A stretch of DNA of 64,000 nucleotides, taken from Mycolicibacterium tusciae JS617. GTDB taxonomy: Bacteria > Actinomycetota > Actinomycetes > Mycobacteriales > Mycobacteriaceae. Location: positions 4,712,903 through 4,776,902 of the forward strand of contig NZ_KI912270.1 in NCBI RefSeq assembly GCF_000243415.2. Reading direction: 5' to 3'. Below the pieces are notes generated by a model. The model worked only from the letters and a program-made list of their open reading frames with translations. It had not been told where the DNA came from and made no database searches. Each line of letters opens with the position of its first letter. Within the stretch, counting starts at the first letter, position 1. Shown one piece after another: positions 54,309 to 64,000 of the stretch. The position numbers were made by a program, and so were the translations under genes.

Positions 54309-54658
54309 AATGGGGAAAACCTGAAGACTGACGCGGCAATCCCGCTGGCGCCTGCTGTTCGGCCATTGGCGGCGATGCCACCTACGATGTGTCGCAGTAC
54401 GTATTCAAACCGCGGGTTCAGGAACCGCAGCAGTATCGCAGGTACCCGGCGGAAAATGATGCCAAGCGACCCCTCGCTCCCCGAATCAACCGGCACAGCG
54501 ATCGGTCCCGCGATCTGCGCCTGGACGTCGAGCGGACGTCGCGCTGAATCGCTGTTGACTCCCCACCTCAACCACGGCGGATTTCTGCTCACCAGGCATT
54601 TCACCGTGGCATCCCCGCGTCGAGGGCTGAATGAGCATCACCGTAGAAATGCTTCTTG
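54309..54658. other. 350-bp region without a confident gene
   Basis: A minus-strand frame (54191-54604) contains a helical stretch (LRFLNPRFEYVLRHIVGGIA) but overlaps the methyltransferase remnant in another frame and has no ribosome site; probably decayed sequence. Confidence 0.4.
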
Positions 54659-54677
54659 CATACCCTGGGGGGGTATG
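54659..54677. promoter_or_regulatory. CsoR-type operator, site 4
   Basis: CATACCC-tgggg-GGGTATG, a perfect inverted repeat with 7-bp arms and the same 5-bp spacer, 79 bp before the second copZ and the CopA operon. Confidence 0.75.
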
Positions 54678-54756
54678 GTATCAATGAGCCGTGCAGGCTT
54701 ATCCGCGAGCGATCGGTACAGCCGTGGCAGTCGATGGAGCAATTGAGGAGATCGTG

Positions 54757-54993
54757 ATGAGCACAACGACTTTCACAGTCGTAGGGATGAGCTGCGGAGG
54801 CTGCGCCCGCAAGGTCAGCGAGGAACTGGCCGGAATCGACGGCGTTCGCGACGTTGCGGTCGATCTGGCCAGCGGTCAGGTCGCGGTGACCTGCGACATA
54901 CCCATAGATTTTTCCGCATTTCGCGCTGCTGTCGAGTCGGCCGGCTACACCGTCGCCGGCTCCGATGCCGCGACAAAGGAGAAGACTTCATGA
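54757..54993 (+). CDS. copZ: CopZ-type copper chaperone, copy 2
   Basis: A 78-aa HMA protein from ATG 54757 (GAGGAG 6 bp upstream; GTG 54754 adjacent). Metal loop GMSCGGCARKVSEELAGIDG with Cys13 and Cys16; the remainder ([40 protein letters not shown]) completes the fold and adds a charged tail. Unlike copy 1 it keeps the standard MxCxxC motif. It overlaps the next gene by four bases (ATGA) and leads the copper operon ending in CopA, the natural recipient of its Cu(I). Confidence 0.93.
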   Translation: MSTTTFTVVGMSCGGCARKVSEELAGIDGVRDVAVDLASGQVAVTCDIPIDFSAFRAAVESAGYTVAGSDAATKEKTS

Positions 54994-56003
54994 ACACGTC
55001 GATGAAGCTCGGCGGTTTCGCCGTGGTACTCGCCGCTGTCTTCGGCGGCGCCGTCGCGGTCGGCAACGCCACCGGCTCGTGGCTGCCCCGCACTGAGAGC
55101 GTCAAGCACGATGTTCATGGCGAAACGTCAACCACACCCGCCGGCCCGCCGGCAGTGTCCGGTGCGGCCGACGACCCAGCGGTGTCCGGCGGTAGCGAGC
55201 CTGTGGCGACGCTGGCCGACACCAGTCCAACCGGACTGACCGCCACCGACGGCGGCTACACCCTCCGCCCTGAAGCAACGTCGTTGCCGTCCGCGAAGAA
55301 CGTTGGCGTGACGTTCCGGATCCGCGGGCCCGACGGCCGCCCGGTCACCAAATATGAAACGACACACGACAAAGACCTGCATTTGATTGCCGTCCGTCGC
55401 GACATGACCGGGTTCCAGCACGTCCACCCAACTCTCGAGGAGTTTGGCGTCTGGCACACCCACCTGGACTTGTCGCCGGGGCCGTGGCGGTTGTTCGCCG
55501 ACTTCAAACCTGCCGGCGCGGACGATCTCACGCTGGGCGCCGATGTATCGGTGACCGGCGACTACCATTGGCAGCCACTGCCGGCACCGTCGAAGACCAC
55601 GACGGTCGACGACTACACCGTCACCCTGACAGGGGGTTTGTCGGCGGGCAGCTCATCGAAGCTGACGCTGTCGGTGTCGCGCGGAGGCGCACCGGTCACC
55701 GACCTGCAGCCCTATCTGGGCGCCTATGGCCACCTGGTGGTGCTGCGGTCCGACGACCTGGGCTACTTGCACGTGCACCCGGAGGGAGCACCCGGCGACG
55801 GAGTCACCAAGCCGGGCCCCGACGTCACCTTCTACGCGACGACACCGTCGACGGGCACCTACCGGATGTTCCTGGACTTCCAGCACAACGGCGTCGTGCG
55901 CACCGCGGAATTCACCGCAACCACTGCGGATTTCACGCCGAGCCCCGCTGAGGCAGCACCGTCCCCCACGCCAGCCGGCGCCGAGCCCGGCGGCCACCAC
56001 TGA
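54990..56003 (+). CDS. Membrane-anchored exported protein with two His-rich beta domains
   Basis: A 337-aa protein. Residues 5-27 form the membrane anchor ([20 protein letters not shown]), followed by a Thr/Pro/Ala linker. Two similar beta domains carry His in equivalent places: [20 protein letters not shown] then [12 protein letters not shown], and [20 protein letters not shown] with a later FLDFQHNG. The HxHP and HTH clusters look like metal sites. The tail is Pro/Ala-rich, ending GGHH. Such proteins commonly sit between copZ and copA in actinobacteria and probably bind copper outside the membrane. Coupled to copZ by overlap; copA follows 49 bp later. Confidence 0.8.
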   Translation: MNTSMKLGGFAVVLAAVFGGAVAVGNATGSWLPRTESVKHDVHGETSTTPAGPPAVSGAADDPAVSGGSEPVATLADTSPTGLTATDGGYTLRPEATSLPSAKNVGVTFRIRGPDGRPVTKYETTHDKDLHLIAVRRDMTGFQHVHPTLEEFGVWHTHLDLSPGPWRLFADFKPAGADDLTLGADVSVTGDYHWQPLPAPSKTTTVDDYTVTLTGGLSAGSSSKLTLSVSRGGAPVTDLQPYLGAYGHLVVLRSDDLGYLHVHPEGAPGDGVTKPGPDVTFYATTPSTGTYRMFLDFQHNGVVRTAEFTATTADFTPSPAEAAPSPTPAGAEPGGHH

Positions 56004-56052
56004 GCTACGGCACTCGCCGTCCTCACCAGCGATTCGTTCTAAGGAGACCGCA

Positions 56053-58338
56053 ATGACATCGATCCACGAAGACAACAGGGTCACCGCCAGCGACCGCCAG
56101 ATCGAGCTGTCCATCAGCGGAATGACCTGCGCCTCATGCGCCAACCGGATCGAGCGCAAGCTCAACAAACTCGACGGTGTCAGCGCCACAGTCAACTACG
56201 CCACCGAGAAGGCCAAGGTCAGCTACGACGACACCGTCGACACCCAAGTGTTGGTGGCCGCGGTCAAGGACGCCGGCTACACCGCCGAGCTGCCCCGCGC
56301 CGCCGATGCGCCCGTGACCGACGCGGACTCCGACACGGACGACCCCACGCGGGCGCTGCGGCAGCGGTTGATCGTCTCGCTGGTGCTGTCGGTGCCGGTC
56401 ATCGCGATGGCGATGGTGCCAGCCCTGCAGTTCACCAACTGGCAATGGCTGTCGCTGACCTTGGCGGCCCCCGTGGTGGTGTGGGGCGCATGGCCCTTCC
56501 ACCACGCCGCCTGGACCAACCTGCGCCACGCCACGTCCACGATGGACACCCTGATCTCGATGGGAACCCTTGCGGCACTGGGCTGGTCACTATATGCCCT
56601 GTTCTTCGGCACCGCCGGAGTCGCGGGGATGACCCATCCATTCGAGCTGGCCCTCGCGCGAAGCGACGGCGCAGGCAACATCTATCTGGAAGCCGCCGCC
56701 GGGGTCACCACCTTCATTCTCGCCGGCCGGTATTTCGAGGCCCGGTCCAAGCGTAAGGCCGGCGCGGCGTTGCGGGCCCTCCTCGAGCTCGGCGCCAAGG
56801 ACGTCACCGTCGTCAAAGATGGGCGCGAACAAAGGATTCCCATCGATCAGCTCGCCGTCGGAGACGAATTCGTGGTGCGTCCGGGCGAAAAGATCGCCAC
56901 CGACGGAGTCATCGTGTCGGGCAGCTCCGCGGTGGACGCGTCCATGTTGACCGGTGAATCCATGCCGGTCGAGGTCGGTGCCGATGACACCGTCGTCGGC
57001 GCAACCGTCAATGCCGGCGGTCGCCTGCTGGTCCGCGCAACCCGCGTCGGCTCCGACACCCAATTGGCGCAAATGGCCCGGATGGTCGAAGACGCGCAGA
57101 ACGGCAAAGCCCACGCGCAGCGCCTCGCCGACCGCATCTCGGGAATCTTCGTGCCGATCGTGATCATTCTGGCCGCCGCCACCCTTGGCTATTGGATCGG
57201 GACCGGTAACGGGCTGGCGGCGGCATTCACCGCCGCGGTGGCCGTGCTGATCATCGCCTGCCCCTGCGCGCTGGGCCTGGCCACACCCACGGCCCTGATG
57301 GTCGGTACCGGCCGTGGCGCCCAGCTCGGCATCCTGATCAAGGGCCCCGAAGTCCTAGAGGACACCCGCAGGATCGACACCGTGGTGCTGGACAAAACCG
57401 GCACCGTGACCACCGGACAGATGACGCTGATGGAGGTGATTGCAGCCGCCGGCCAAGATCGCAATGAACTGCTGCGCCTCGCCGGGGCGTTGGAGAACGC
57501 ATCGGAGCACCCGATCGCGCAGGCGGTCGCCAAAGCCGCGAGTGCCGAATTGGGTGAGCTGCCAACGGTGGAAGGGTTCACCAACGTCGAAGGGCTCGGT
57601 GTACAGGGCGTCGTGGATGGGCGCGCCGTCGTCGTGGGGCGCGCCAGCCTGCTCGCCGACTGGGCCCAGCACCTGCCCGCCGAGCTGACCGAGGCAATGC
57701 AGGCTGCGGAATCGGAGGGCAAGACCGCCATTGCCGTCGGCTGGGACGGCGCCACCCGCGGAATTCTCGTCGTCGCCGATGCCGTCAAGCCCACCTCCGC
57801 CGAGGCGATCAGCCAGCTGCGCGGACTGGGGTTGACGCCGATTCTGCTGACCGGTGACAACGCCACCGTGGCCCGGTCGGTCGCCGATCAGGTGGGCATC
57901 AACGAGGTGATCGCCGAGGTGATGCCCAAGGACAAGGTCGACGTGATAGCCCGCCTGCAGAAGGAGGGCAAGACCGTGGCGATGGTCGGCGACGGCGTCA
58001 ACGATGCCGCCGCACTGGCACAGGCCGATCTGGGCCTGGCTATGGGCACCGGAACCGACGTGGCAATCGAAGCCTCCGACATCACGTTGGTGCGCGGAGA
58101 CCTGCGTGCCGCCGCGGATGCGATCGGACTGTCTCGACGGACCCTGCGCACCATCAAGAGCAACCTGCTTTGGGCGTTCGCCTACAACGTGGCCGCACTG
58201 CCCCTGGCAGCAGCAGGACTGCTCAACCCGATGCTCGCCGGAGCTGCGATGGCATTCAGCTCCGTGTTCGTCGTCAGCAACAGCCTGCGACTGCGCCGGT
58301 TCCGTTCACGATTCGGACAGGCAACAGCAGCCGGGTAG
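56053..58338 (+). CDS. copA: Copper-exporting P1B-type ATPase CopA
   Basis: A 761-aa protein from ATG 56053 (AAGGAGA upstream). N-terminal HMA domain with [20 protein letters not shown]. Eight membrane segments; the Cu(I) site CPC at residues 403-405 ([20 protein letters not shown]). Phosphorylation at Asp447 in [11 protein letters not shown], the HP motif in [15 protein letters not shown], and hinge [20 protein letters not shown]. The TGES actuator loop is [12 protein letters not shown]. It pumps Cu(I) out using ATP, loaded by CopZ. It ends the operon behind CsoR-type site 4; a hairpin follows directly. Confidence 0.97.
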   Translation: MTSIHEDNRVTASDRQIELSISGMTCASCANRIERKLNKLDGVSATVNYATEKAKVSYDDTVDTQVLVAAVKDAGYTAELPRAADAPVTDADSDTDDPTRALRQRLIVSLVLSVPVIAMAMVPALQFTNWQWLSLTLAAPVVVWGAWPFHHAAWTNLRHATSTMDTLISMGTLAALGWSLYALFFGTAGVAGMTHPFELALARSDGAGNIYLEAAAGVTTFILAGRYFEARSKRKAGAALRALLELGAKDVTVVKDGREQRIPIDQLAVGDEFVVRPGEKIATDGVIVSGSSAVDASMLTGESMPVEVGADDTVVGATVNAGGRLLVRATRVGSDTQLAQMARMVEDAQNGKAHAQRLADRISGIFVPIVIILAAATLGYWIGTGNGLAAAFTAAVAVLIIACPCALGLATPTALMVGTGRGAQLGILIKGPEVLEDTRRIDTVVLDKTGTVTTGQMTLMEVIAAAGQDRNELLRLAGALENASEHPIAQAVAKAASAELGELPTVEGFTNVEGLGVQGVVDGRAVVVGRASLLADWAQHLPAELTEAMQAAESEGKTAIAVGWDGATRGILVVADAVKPTSAEAISQLRGLGLTPILLTGDNATVARSVADQVGINEVIAEVMPKDKVDVIARLQKEGKTVAMVGDGVNDAAALAQADLGLAMGTGTDVAIEASDITLVRGDLRAAADAIGLSRRTLRTIKSNLLWAFAYNVAALPLAAAGLLNPMLAGAAMAFSSVFVVSNSLRLRRFRSRFGQATAAG

Positions 58339-58340
58339 CG

Positions 58341-58385
58341 GAATGGGTTGTGGCTGGGCAATGCCGCTCAGCCACAACACCATTC
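58341..58385 (+). terminator. Hairpin after copA
   Basis: GAATGG-G-TTGTGGCTG pairs with CAGCCACAA-CA-CCATTC, a long stem with one small bulge starting 2 bp after the copA stop. Confidence 0.7.
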
Positions 58386-58568
58386 GCCTAACCTCTGACA
58401 GCGCCAGCCGGGTTTCGCAGACATCGACAGCAAGGGGTCCTTGCCAATCGGAGCAGAATGGTTCGTGTGGGCCGGGTTTCCATTGACGCTGTCCAAGCTC
58501 GGGCGTGCGGTCCGTCTCAACCGTGGCAGCGAGGTCGGCTCGCGCGGGTCTGAACCGAAATCAAAAAG

Positions 58569-59151
58569 GTGATGTCGGTGGGCAAGCTAAACGTGATTCT
58601 GCCCGATCTGTCTCGGGCGGCCGACGACGACGGCGGGCTACAAACGGCTGAGGCAGCGATCAGCCCGCAGGGCGTCGAGGAGGTCAACCGCATCATCGCC
58701 ATCGACGCCCGATGGGCTATCCGGTCGCGGTTGGTGTCGCCGCCTGCCTGGCCCGCCGGCAGGACCGCTGGAGGCCAAGGCAGCGCAGTTCGGGCAGTAC
58801 TCCGAGCGGTTCCGCGACACCTGGAAGGTCTGCCAGGTCGACGGCGGGATGGTCTCAGAACTGCCGCCGCGCTACGGCGAGGAGCAGACCTTGCTGCCGG
58901 CACCGCCAGCCCCGGGGTCGGATCCGTTCACCGATGTTCCGTCAGGCGACCGTCACGTCTTGTGGCCGAATCCCAACGGCACGATCGACGGCGCCTACCG
59001 CCAGCCTGACGGCTCGGTGATCCAGACGGCCCGTGCCCCAGGCGATCTCCGCGCTAGCGCTGGACCGCCGCGGCCGCTCTCGCGACGATCACAACCGCGG
59101 CAATCAACCACGCCGCAACCGGTTTCACTGATCGACGGCGTGAATCGCTAA
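58569..59151 (+). pseudogene. Fragmented hypothetical gene
   Basis: Two protein-like parts lie in different frames: LNVILPDLSRAADDDGGLQT and GVEEVNRIIAIDARWAIRSR after ATG 58569, then from about 58768 LEAKAAQFGQYSERFRDTWK, VCQVDGGMVSELPPRYGEEQ and DVPSGDRHVLWPNPNGTIDG to the stop at 59151. A frameshift near 58760 would join them. No family is recognised. It may be one 190-aa protein or two unrelated relics. Confidence 0.4.
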
Positions 59152-59270
59152 CGTGGGCCAGCGTCAGCAGGACCACATCAATGGCTCCGAGAAGTATCCA
59201 TGGTGTCTACGAGCTCGGCCGGATTTGGACCGACGGTGCGCGAAACCTGCTGAGTATCGAGCAACCGAGC

Positions 59271-59639
59271 TCACGACGGCGGACAGAACAGGAACGGTAA
59301 GCACCCTCGCGGGTGTCCGAACCAGAACGGTTCCGGTGGTGGGGGCTGCTGGTCTCCGTTGCGCCAACCGCCGTCGGGTCCCCCGTCGCGAGCGCCACCG
59401 TGGTCGAACTGTGGCCCTCGCTCTCCGCGATTCGAGTCGAAGTTTTGACCGTCGTTGCCGCGGTGATGATCCTGGCCAATCGAGCACGAGTTGTTATCGC
59501 AACCTTGATTGTTGGGGTCGGCATGCGCGGTACCTGAAGCCAGGCCCAAACCTGCTGCGGTCAGCAGCGTCCCGATGGCGGCCAGTCCGGCAAGCTTGCG
59601 CACCGATGCCAACCGCCGGTTGGTGGTCACTGTGGTCAT
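59271..59639 (-). CDS. Small secreted protein, Asp/Asn/Gly-rich
   Basis: A 122-aa protein from ATG 59639 (CAGGAGAG upstream). Signal peptide: LAGLAAIGTLLTAAGLGLAS, cleaved after AHA. The mature protein starts DPNNQGCDNNSCSIGQDHHR, is rich in Asp, Asn, Gly, Arg and His, and ends with a Pro-rich part and a Cys pair (PRGCLPFLFCPPS). Four Cys could form two disulfides. No known function. The composition resembles small mycobacterial secreted proteins. No 17-bp operator lies upstream. Confidence 0.7.
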   Translation of the reverse strand: MTTVTTNRRLASVRKLAGLAAIGTLLTAAGLGLASGTAHADPNNQGCDNNSCSIGQDHHRGNDGQNFDSNRGERGPQFDHGGARDGGPDGGWRNGDQQPPPPEPFWFGHPRGCLPFLFCPPS

Positions 59640-59775
59640 TCGTCTCTCCTGATGTCGTAGTTGTGTCGCTCTCTCATGCGTGCCAGGTGCCGTGCTGTCG
59701 TTTTCTTGAGCCAACCTGGCGTGCCTCAAAGTGCCCGTCGGGTGTTGTGCCGTTGCTGAACGCAGCTGAGGCCGA

Positions 59776-60639
59776 TCACAGGAGGCGGCAATGGTCGGGA
59801 ATGTCCTCGCTATCGTCGTCTTGGTCCGGTGGGGTGGCCACGTCAGTGCGAGTGATGCTCAAGTAGCTGACCAGTCCGGTGATGGTGATCAGGAACAGCG
59901 CGCTGGTCCATGTGGTGCCCACGCCGATACCCCCGTTGCTGCGCGGCTGGGACAGCAGGTCGCCCAGGGACGCCCCGAGGGGGCGCGTCAGGATGTAGGC
60001 GGCCCAGAACGCGACCACGGCGTTGAGCCGGAAACCCAGATGCGCGACGGCGATCACCGCGATCAGCGCGCCGAATAGCAGCGCGGACAAGGGGTAGCCG
60101 AGTTGGAGGCGTTCGGCGACAAGGTCGCCGGCGGCGGTACCCAGGGCGAAGGTAAACAGAATCGTCAACCAGTAGAACCCTTCCCGGCGAGTGGTGTCGA
60201 TGGTGTGGATGGACAATGTTTTCTCGCTGGCGTACCAGCCGGCGAACGCCCCCAACAGAGCGACGCTGAATATGATGGTGGTCACCTGCAGCGGAACCCC
60301 GAAGTTATCCACCAGGTTGTCGGTGATCAGGGTGCCGAAGACGCTGATGAGCACCACGGTGAGCCAATACAGTGCGGGCACGTATTTCTTGGTCCGGAAC
60401 TGATAGCCCAGGGTGAGAACAAGCACAGCGCCCATCACGTAGGTCGTGCCGCTCAAACCGAAGTTCAGTTTGACGTTGAGGAAGTCGGCGACAGTCTCCC
60501 CTACGGTGGTGGCCAGGATCTTGATGATCCAGAAGTAGATGGTGACTTCGGGCACTTTATTGAGCATGCGGGGGGCGGTGGCACCGGCGGCAACAGATTG
60601 GATCGGCACTACTGGTCTCCTATTCGTGGGAATCGACAT
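59776..60639 (-). CDS. DUF347-repeat membrane protein, copy 1
   Basis: A 287-aa protein from ATG 60639. About eight membrane segments arise from four copies of a repeat with the pattern FW..I...T.GE/T..GD: VTIYFWIIKILATTVGETVA, YWLTVVLISVFGTLITDNLV, YWLTILFTFALGTAAGDLVA and FWAAYILTRPLGASLGDLLS. This is the DUF347 (COG4705-type) family, of unknown function; links to metal stress have been proposed by context only. Its paralogue (62276) lies on the other side of a decayed two-component system. Confidence 0.88.
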   Translation of the reverse strand: MSIPTNRRPVVPIQSVAAGATAPRMLNKVPEVTIYFWIIKILATTVGETVADFLNVKLNFGLSGTTYVMGAVLVLTLGYQFRTKKYVPALYWLTVVLISVFGTLITDNLVDNFGVPLQVTTIIFSVALLGAFAGWYASEKTLSIHTIDTTRREGFYWLTILFTFALGTAAGDLVAERLQLGYPLSALLFGALIAVIAVAHLGFRLNAVVAFWAAYILTRPLGASLGDLLSQPRSNGGIGVGTTWTSALFLITITGLVSYLSITRTDVATPPDQDDDSEDIPDHCRLL

Positions 60640-60731
60640 CTTGGACGCTAGAAACCCGATGGTTAACGCCTGCCCCGCAGAAGGTAAGCATCCGGCTTAC
60701 CCAATGCGCCTGGCGCCGCCCTTCTGAGAAT

Positions 60732-62280
60732 TTGCGCTCCCTGATGGACGGCGTCTGGGACGAAAACTGGTACGGCTCAACCAAAACCCTCGACGTGCAC
60801 ATTCGGGATTCTCCGCACGAAACTCGCCGCGGCGGCCGCCCAACACGGCTGGGACCCGTCGTCGACGCCACACACATCCCACCTTGCGCGGCCACGGCTA
60901 TCGGCTCGACTCCCCCGGCCAGGATCTGTTACCCCATCGCTCCGAGTCCGCGCGGGCATCGCGGGCGGACCCCACGGATAAACGAATCCTCACCCTGGCG
61001 ATGCTGGCCGCGACACTGGCGACGAGCCTTTTCGGTCAGCCGCTGGCCTTGTTCGTGGCACACAATTACCGCGCCGACGAGCGGCCGAACTGGAGCGCGT
61101 GGCCGACAAGGCAGCCATCGGCGTCGCCGCCGACCTGTTCAACGGCCCCTTCACCGGCGAGCTGGCCCCTTCCGTCGACACCAGCCTCGCCCTCTATGAC
61201 GCCGACGCACGACGACTGGACGGTCAAGGACCACCCACCGCCGATTCCGTGGTCCAACAGACACTCGACGACAAGACCGTCAACCAAGACACCGTCGCCG
61301 GCGGTTCGTGGTCGCGGTCCCCGTCGCCGACGGTGACCGCGCGGCCTACGCCGTGCCGGCCGCGACCCCCACCACCGAGGTCTTCCCAAATATCCTGCGC
61401 GCCTGGGGGCTCATGCTCGCCCTCGAAGCCGTCATCCTCGCAGCGACCTGGCGCGTCGCCCGATGGCAGGCGCGACGACCGGCCCGCCCACTCGACCGGC
61501 TGCAGCGGCGGCCACCGGCTCGGGGACGGTGACTTCACGGTTCGCACCCAGCCCAGCGGCGTCTCCGAAATCGATTGCGTCAACAACGCACTGGACCGGA
61601 CCACAGCGCGCATCGCAGACCTCGTCGACGCGAACGCGCCATCACCGCCAACGCCTCCCACCAACTGCGCACCCCTAACCGGGCGCGTCTGGGTCTGGAA
61701 GCGGCGCGGGACTCGACGACCATCGACTCCCATCACGCGATCGCCGACGCCATCACGCTCACCGATCATCTCGAGAGCACCATCGACGACTTGACGACAC
61801 TCGCCCGGGACCGCACTCGCAGCACCGAGCCGCTGGCAGCCGATGCGCTGCTCGCCGAAATCAGCTACACCTGGCGGCCTCGCGTCCTCCACGCTGGCCG
61901 GGGACCGAACGTGACCACCGACACCGAGCTGCCCCCTGCCACGCGTCCACGGCCGCCGTCCGTCGCATCCTCGCCGTGCTCATCGACAACGCCTTCAGGC
62001 ACGGCGCTAGCGTCGTCACAGTGCACGGCGCGACGCCCATCAGCGCGACAGCGATCGACGTATCCGATGCCGGCACCCACTCCGGCACAACGAACCCTCG
62101 CTCTTCCGCCAGCAGCGGGCCGGTCATCACGGAATTTGGCTACCCCTGGCCCGCAGCCTCGTCGAAGCCGAAGGTAGACGACTGCGTCTGAGCTCCACAA
62201 ACCCCACCACTTCACCCTCTTCCTGCCCACCGGGGCGCAACCGGCACCGGCGGGCCAACACCGCCCGCCCACCCCTCAGA
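60732..62280 (+). pseudogene. Two-component system remnant (regulator C-terminus and sensor kinase)
   Basis: The first part is an OmpR-type DNA-binding end (DGVWDENWYGSTKTLDVHI, then in another frame RGHGYRLD). A sensor kinase follows, split over several frames: LTLAMLAATLATSLFGQPLA (membrane), ADKAAIGVAADLFNGPFTGE (exported loop), FPNILRAWGLMLALEAVILA (membrane), HAMP-like SGDGDFTVRTQPSGVSEID, ANASHQLRTPNRARLGLEAA (phospho-His box), VLIDNAFRHGASVVTVHG (N-box) and LARSLVEAEGRRLRLSSTNP. The catalytic G-box is degraded. At least five indels; not functional. Its placement between two DUF347 genes suggests it once controlled them. Confidence 0.8.
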
Positions 62281-63148
62281 CACCCGGGATGACCAAAGCG
62301 CCGTTGGGTTGCTGCGGTTCGCCGGTGCGGCGGTGGACAGGGACGGGCAGCGGGGCCAGGGGATGACGACGAAGATGAATCGCCTGGTAGGCGATCAGCG
62401 CGATGAGCACGGCCAGCAGTGTCGCCGAGGTCCACTCGGTGCCCCAAGCCAGGCCGCCCTTATCCAGAGGCTTGCTCAGGAAGTCCCCGACCGTCGCGCC
62501 CAGCGGGCGGGTCAGCACGAACGCGATCCAAAACAACACCACGCCGCTGATGCGAGTGAAGTAGTGCCCGGCCAGCAGAACCAGCATGATCGCGGACAGC
62601 AACAGTGCGCTGTCGCGGAACCCGAACCCCAGGCCATCGGCCAGGAAGTCGCCGCTGGAAGTGCCTAGGCTGTTGGAGAACAAGATGGCCACCCAGAACA
62701 GCAGCTCCCCACGAAACGAAGCGACGTTCTCCACGTCAAGGGTTTGTCCGCTGCGCCACCAAATGACGAACACGACCGCCAGACCGGTGCTCAAGATGAG
62801 CGCGCCCCCCGCGTAACCGATCCCGCCGGTGCGGTTCATCAGATCCGACAGCGTGGTGCCGGCGGTACTGCTCAACGCGATCACGGTCCAAAACAGGGCC
62901 GGGTGAAACCGCCGCGCCTTGAGTTGAAACACCACCGCGACCGCAAACAGCGCCAAGAAGATTGCCGTGGCCACCAGGTAGCCGACGTGCAGCGTCTGCG
63001 CCAGCAGATCGCCACCCGTTTCGCCCAGGGTGGTCGCAATAATCTTGATCACCCAAAACAGCAGCGTGACGTGCGGAAGCTTGCGCATCACAAAACACGA
63101 AGAATCCGCCGGCTGCGCATCCGCCGGGCCGGACGGGGTTGACGACAT
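62276..63148 (-). CDS. DUF347-repeat membrane protein, copy 2
   Basis: A 290-aa protein from ATG 63148 (AAGGGAGAAGG upstream). Four repeats again: VTLLFWVIKIIATTLGETGG, FWTVIALSSTAGTTLSDLMN, FWVAILFSNSLGTSSGDFLA and FWIAFVLTRPLGATVGDFLS. The N-terminus (SSTPSGPADAQPADSSCFVM) is polar and differs from copy 1, as does the Pro/His-rich C-terminus. It is the same family as 59776-60639, about 40% alike by eye. Function unknown. Confidence 0.88.
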   Translation of the reverse strand: MSSTPSGPADAQPADSSCFVMRKLPHVTLLFWVIKIIATTLGETGGDLLAQTLHVGYLVATAIFLALFAVAVVFQLKARRFHPALFWTVIALSSTAGTTLSDLMNRTGGIGYAGGALILSTGLAVVFVIWWRSGQTLDVENVASFRGELLFWVAILFSNSLGTSSGDFLADGLGFGFRDSALLLSAIMLVLLAGHYFTRISGVVLFWIAFVLTRPLGATVGDFLSKPLDKGGLAWGTEWTSATLLAVLIALIAYQAIHLRRHPLAPLPVPVHRRTGEPQQPNGALVIPGV

Positions 63149-63361
63149 CCTTCTCCCTTGTCAGTCCGGCATTGAACCGTGCCTGGCGACAACGAGCCAC
63201 AACCGGCACCCTGCGCCGCGAGCGTCACAAACGACGGTAATCAACAAGCGCGCAGAAACCTATAGCGCAGGGCCGGCCGCGAATCCACTGCATCGGCCCG
63301 AGCCGGTCCCCATAGTGCGTTCCACAACCGCGCGTCGGTGCCCGGGACCGATTGCGCAGGA

Positions 63362-63607
63362 TCATCGTTGGAAGGGATACGCGTACCTCACCGGGGGATG
63401 GATGTTGGGGTTATGCCGTACGCTGATCGACGTATTGCCCGGGGTTGAGCACTGCCTGATGCCCAGACCCGGTGTGACGCATACTTCGTGGGTCACCGCC
63501 GTTGGCGGGGACACCACTGCGGCCGCGGCCATCGGCGCGGCAACCATCCCGGCCAGAGCGCCTGCCGCCACGAGTATTGCTGCCATATAACGCGTTTCGA
63601 ACCACAT
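63362..63607 (-). CDS. Small secreted protein
   Basis: An 81-aa protein from ATG 63607 (GAAGG about 9 bp upstream; ATG 63586 is in frame). Signal peptide: MAAILVAAGALAGMVAAPMA, cleaved near AAA. The mature part has two Cys (THEVCVTPGLGIRQCSTPGN) and a basic, aromatic end (HNPNIHPPVRYAYPFQR). It probably forms one disulfide. The family is not recognised. A TACGTAG half-site lies 25 bp upstream (63632), but without the full 17-bp form. Confidence 0.65.
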   Translation of the reverse strand: MWFETRYMAAILVAAGALAGMVAAPMAAAAVVSPPTAVTHEVCVTPGLGIRQCSTPGNTSISVRHNPNIHPPVRYAYPFQR

Positions 63608-63677
63608 GACTATTCACCTTCCGCCAAGTCCTACGTAGTGGCCGTTTGCCACTAAAGGAAGGCTAAAAGGTGCCGAG

Positions 63678-63902
63678 TTAACATTCTTCCAGCGTCAGGT
63701 AAGGGATCGGCTCACCGACGAACGACCATTCACAATTCCTCACCACCGGCTGCTCGGCAGGTGCGATCCATCGTGTTTGCCGACCCAAAGCCGGATCGCC
63801 TTCCACGTGGCCATGGGCGCCAAATCCATCCCTCCTACTGGCCCAGCGCGGGGAACTGAACATCGTGTTGCCGAGGGTGCGTCCTTCGACGGAGAAGGCC
63901 AT
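63678..63902 (-). CDS. Hypothetical protein fragment near the right edge
   Basis: A 74-aa frame from ATG 63902 (MAFSVEGRTLGNTMFSSPRW; IAPAEQPVVRNCEWSFVGEP; YLTLEEC). An upstream stretch in another frame (ASRRARHATPIDLALISDTA, RLWNG) reads smoothly into it, so this may be the C-terminus of a longer, frameshifted gene continuing past the window. No family is recognised. Confidence 0.4.
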   Translation of the reverse strand: MAFSVEGRTLGNTMFSSPRWASRRDGFGAHGHVEGDPALGRQTRWIAPAEQPVVRNCEWSFVGEPIPYLTLEEC

Positions 63903-64000
63903 TCCATAGCCGGGCCGTGTCGCTGATCAATGCCAGATCGATGGGCGTGGCGTGCCTGGCGCGCCGGCTCGCTTCGGGGATGGCCGCGTGAAGCTAACCG

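Noticed and set aside
55726..56052. Long frame upstream of copA as a 109-residue N-terminal extension
   Set aside because: It overlaps the His-rich exported protein in another frame and is Arg/Pro/Thr-biased; ATG 56053 has a strong ribosome site and the expected HMA start.
63629..63641. TCCTACGTAGTGG as a full operator
   Set aside because: Only one half-site is present; neither direction completes TAC-N11-GTA.

Overview
The window looks like an accessory region (plasmid or integrated island) of a Mycobacterium. It is GC-rich and encodes mycobacterial families: an antigen 85-type mycolyltransferase, an MPT63-like secreted protein, an Rpf-like lysozyme-fold protein, RipA/RipD-type NlpC/P60 hydrolases, four L,D-transpeptidases, and a CysK2/MFS pair with an LpqS-like protein and an MmcO-like multicopper oxidase. 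No rRNA, tRNA, CRISPR array or replication gene was recognised.

Layout. 1-3.1 kb: small membrane proteins, a TlpA-type thioredoxin and CcdA (cytochrome c biogenesis), a cupin, and a decayed second ccdA. 3.2-4.6 kb: remains of a nuo-type operon with an internal deletion. 4.7-10 kb: a copper block (Met-rich MPT63-like protein, CopZ, TRASH protein, frameshifted csoR, broken DUF326 four-helix protein), a rhodanese lipoprotein, an Lgt homologue and a 51-aa Cys-rich peptide. 10.5-18 kb: a secreted protein, MFS, CysK2, LpqS-like protein, a frameshifted polysaccharide deacetylase, DUF2752, a cupin and Rpf. 18-24.8 kb: an atypical response regulator, Lnt, M23 peptidase, mycolyltransferase and CcsB. 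25-31 kb: two BlaI/M56 regulator-protease pairs with an L,D-transpeptidase and a TlpA operon. 31.5-52 kb: NlpC/P60 enzymes, L,D-transpeptidases, multicopper oxidase, a complete two-component system, DUF305 protein, lipoproteins, a decayed cyclase-YHS gene and a second atypical response regulator. 52.1-53.8 kb: an intact IS1380-family element. 53.8-58.4 kb: a methyltransferase/ABC-YHS remnant and a CopZ-CopA copper operon. 58.5-64 kb: two DUF347 membrane proteins flanking a decayed two-component system, plus small secreted proteins.

Two regulatory layers can be read from the DNA. (1) A palindrome ATACCC-N5-GGGTAT occurs before the copper genes (5459, 5493, 9731, 54659; a decayed copy at 3176) and fits a CsoR-family operator. 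(2) A 17-bp site TAC-N11-GTA, usually TACTAT or TACGTA, five bases, then ATAGTA or TACGTA, occurs about 20 times just upstream of peptidoglycan, lipoprotein and redox genes. The sites include the promoters of both BlaI-containing operons. I infer a single BlaI/M56-controlled envelope-remodelling regulon; this is the main finding.

Many genes carry one-base indels or in-frame TAG codons, so either the region is decaying or the assembly has residual indel errors.
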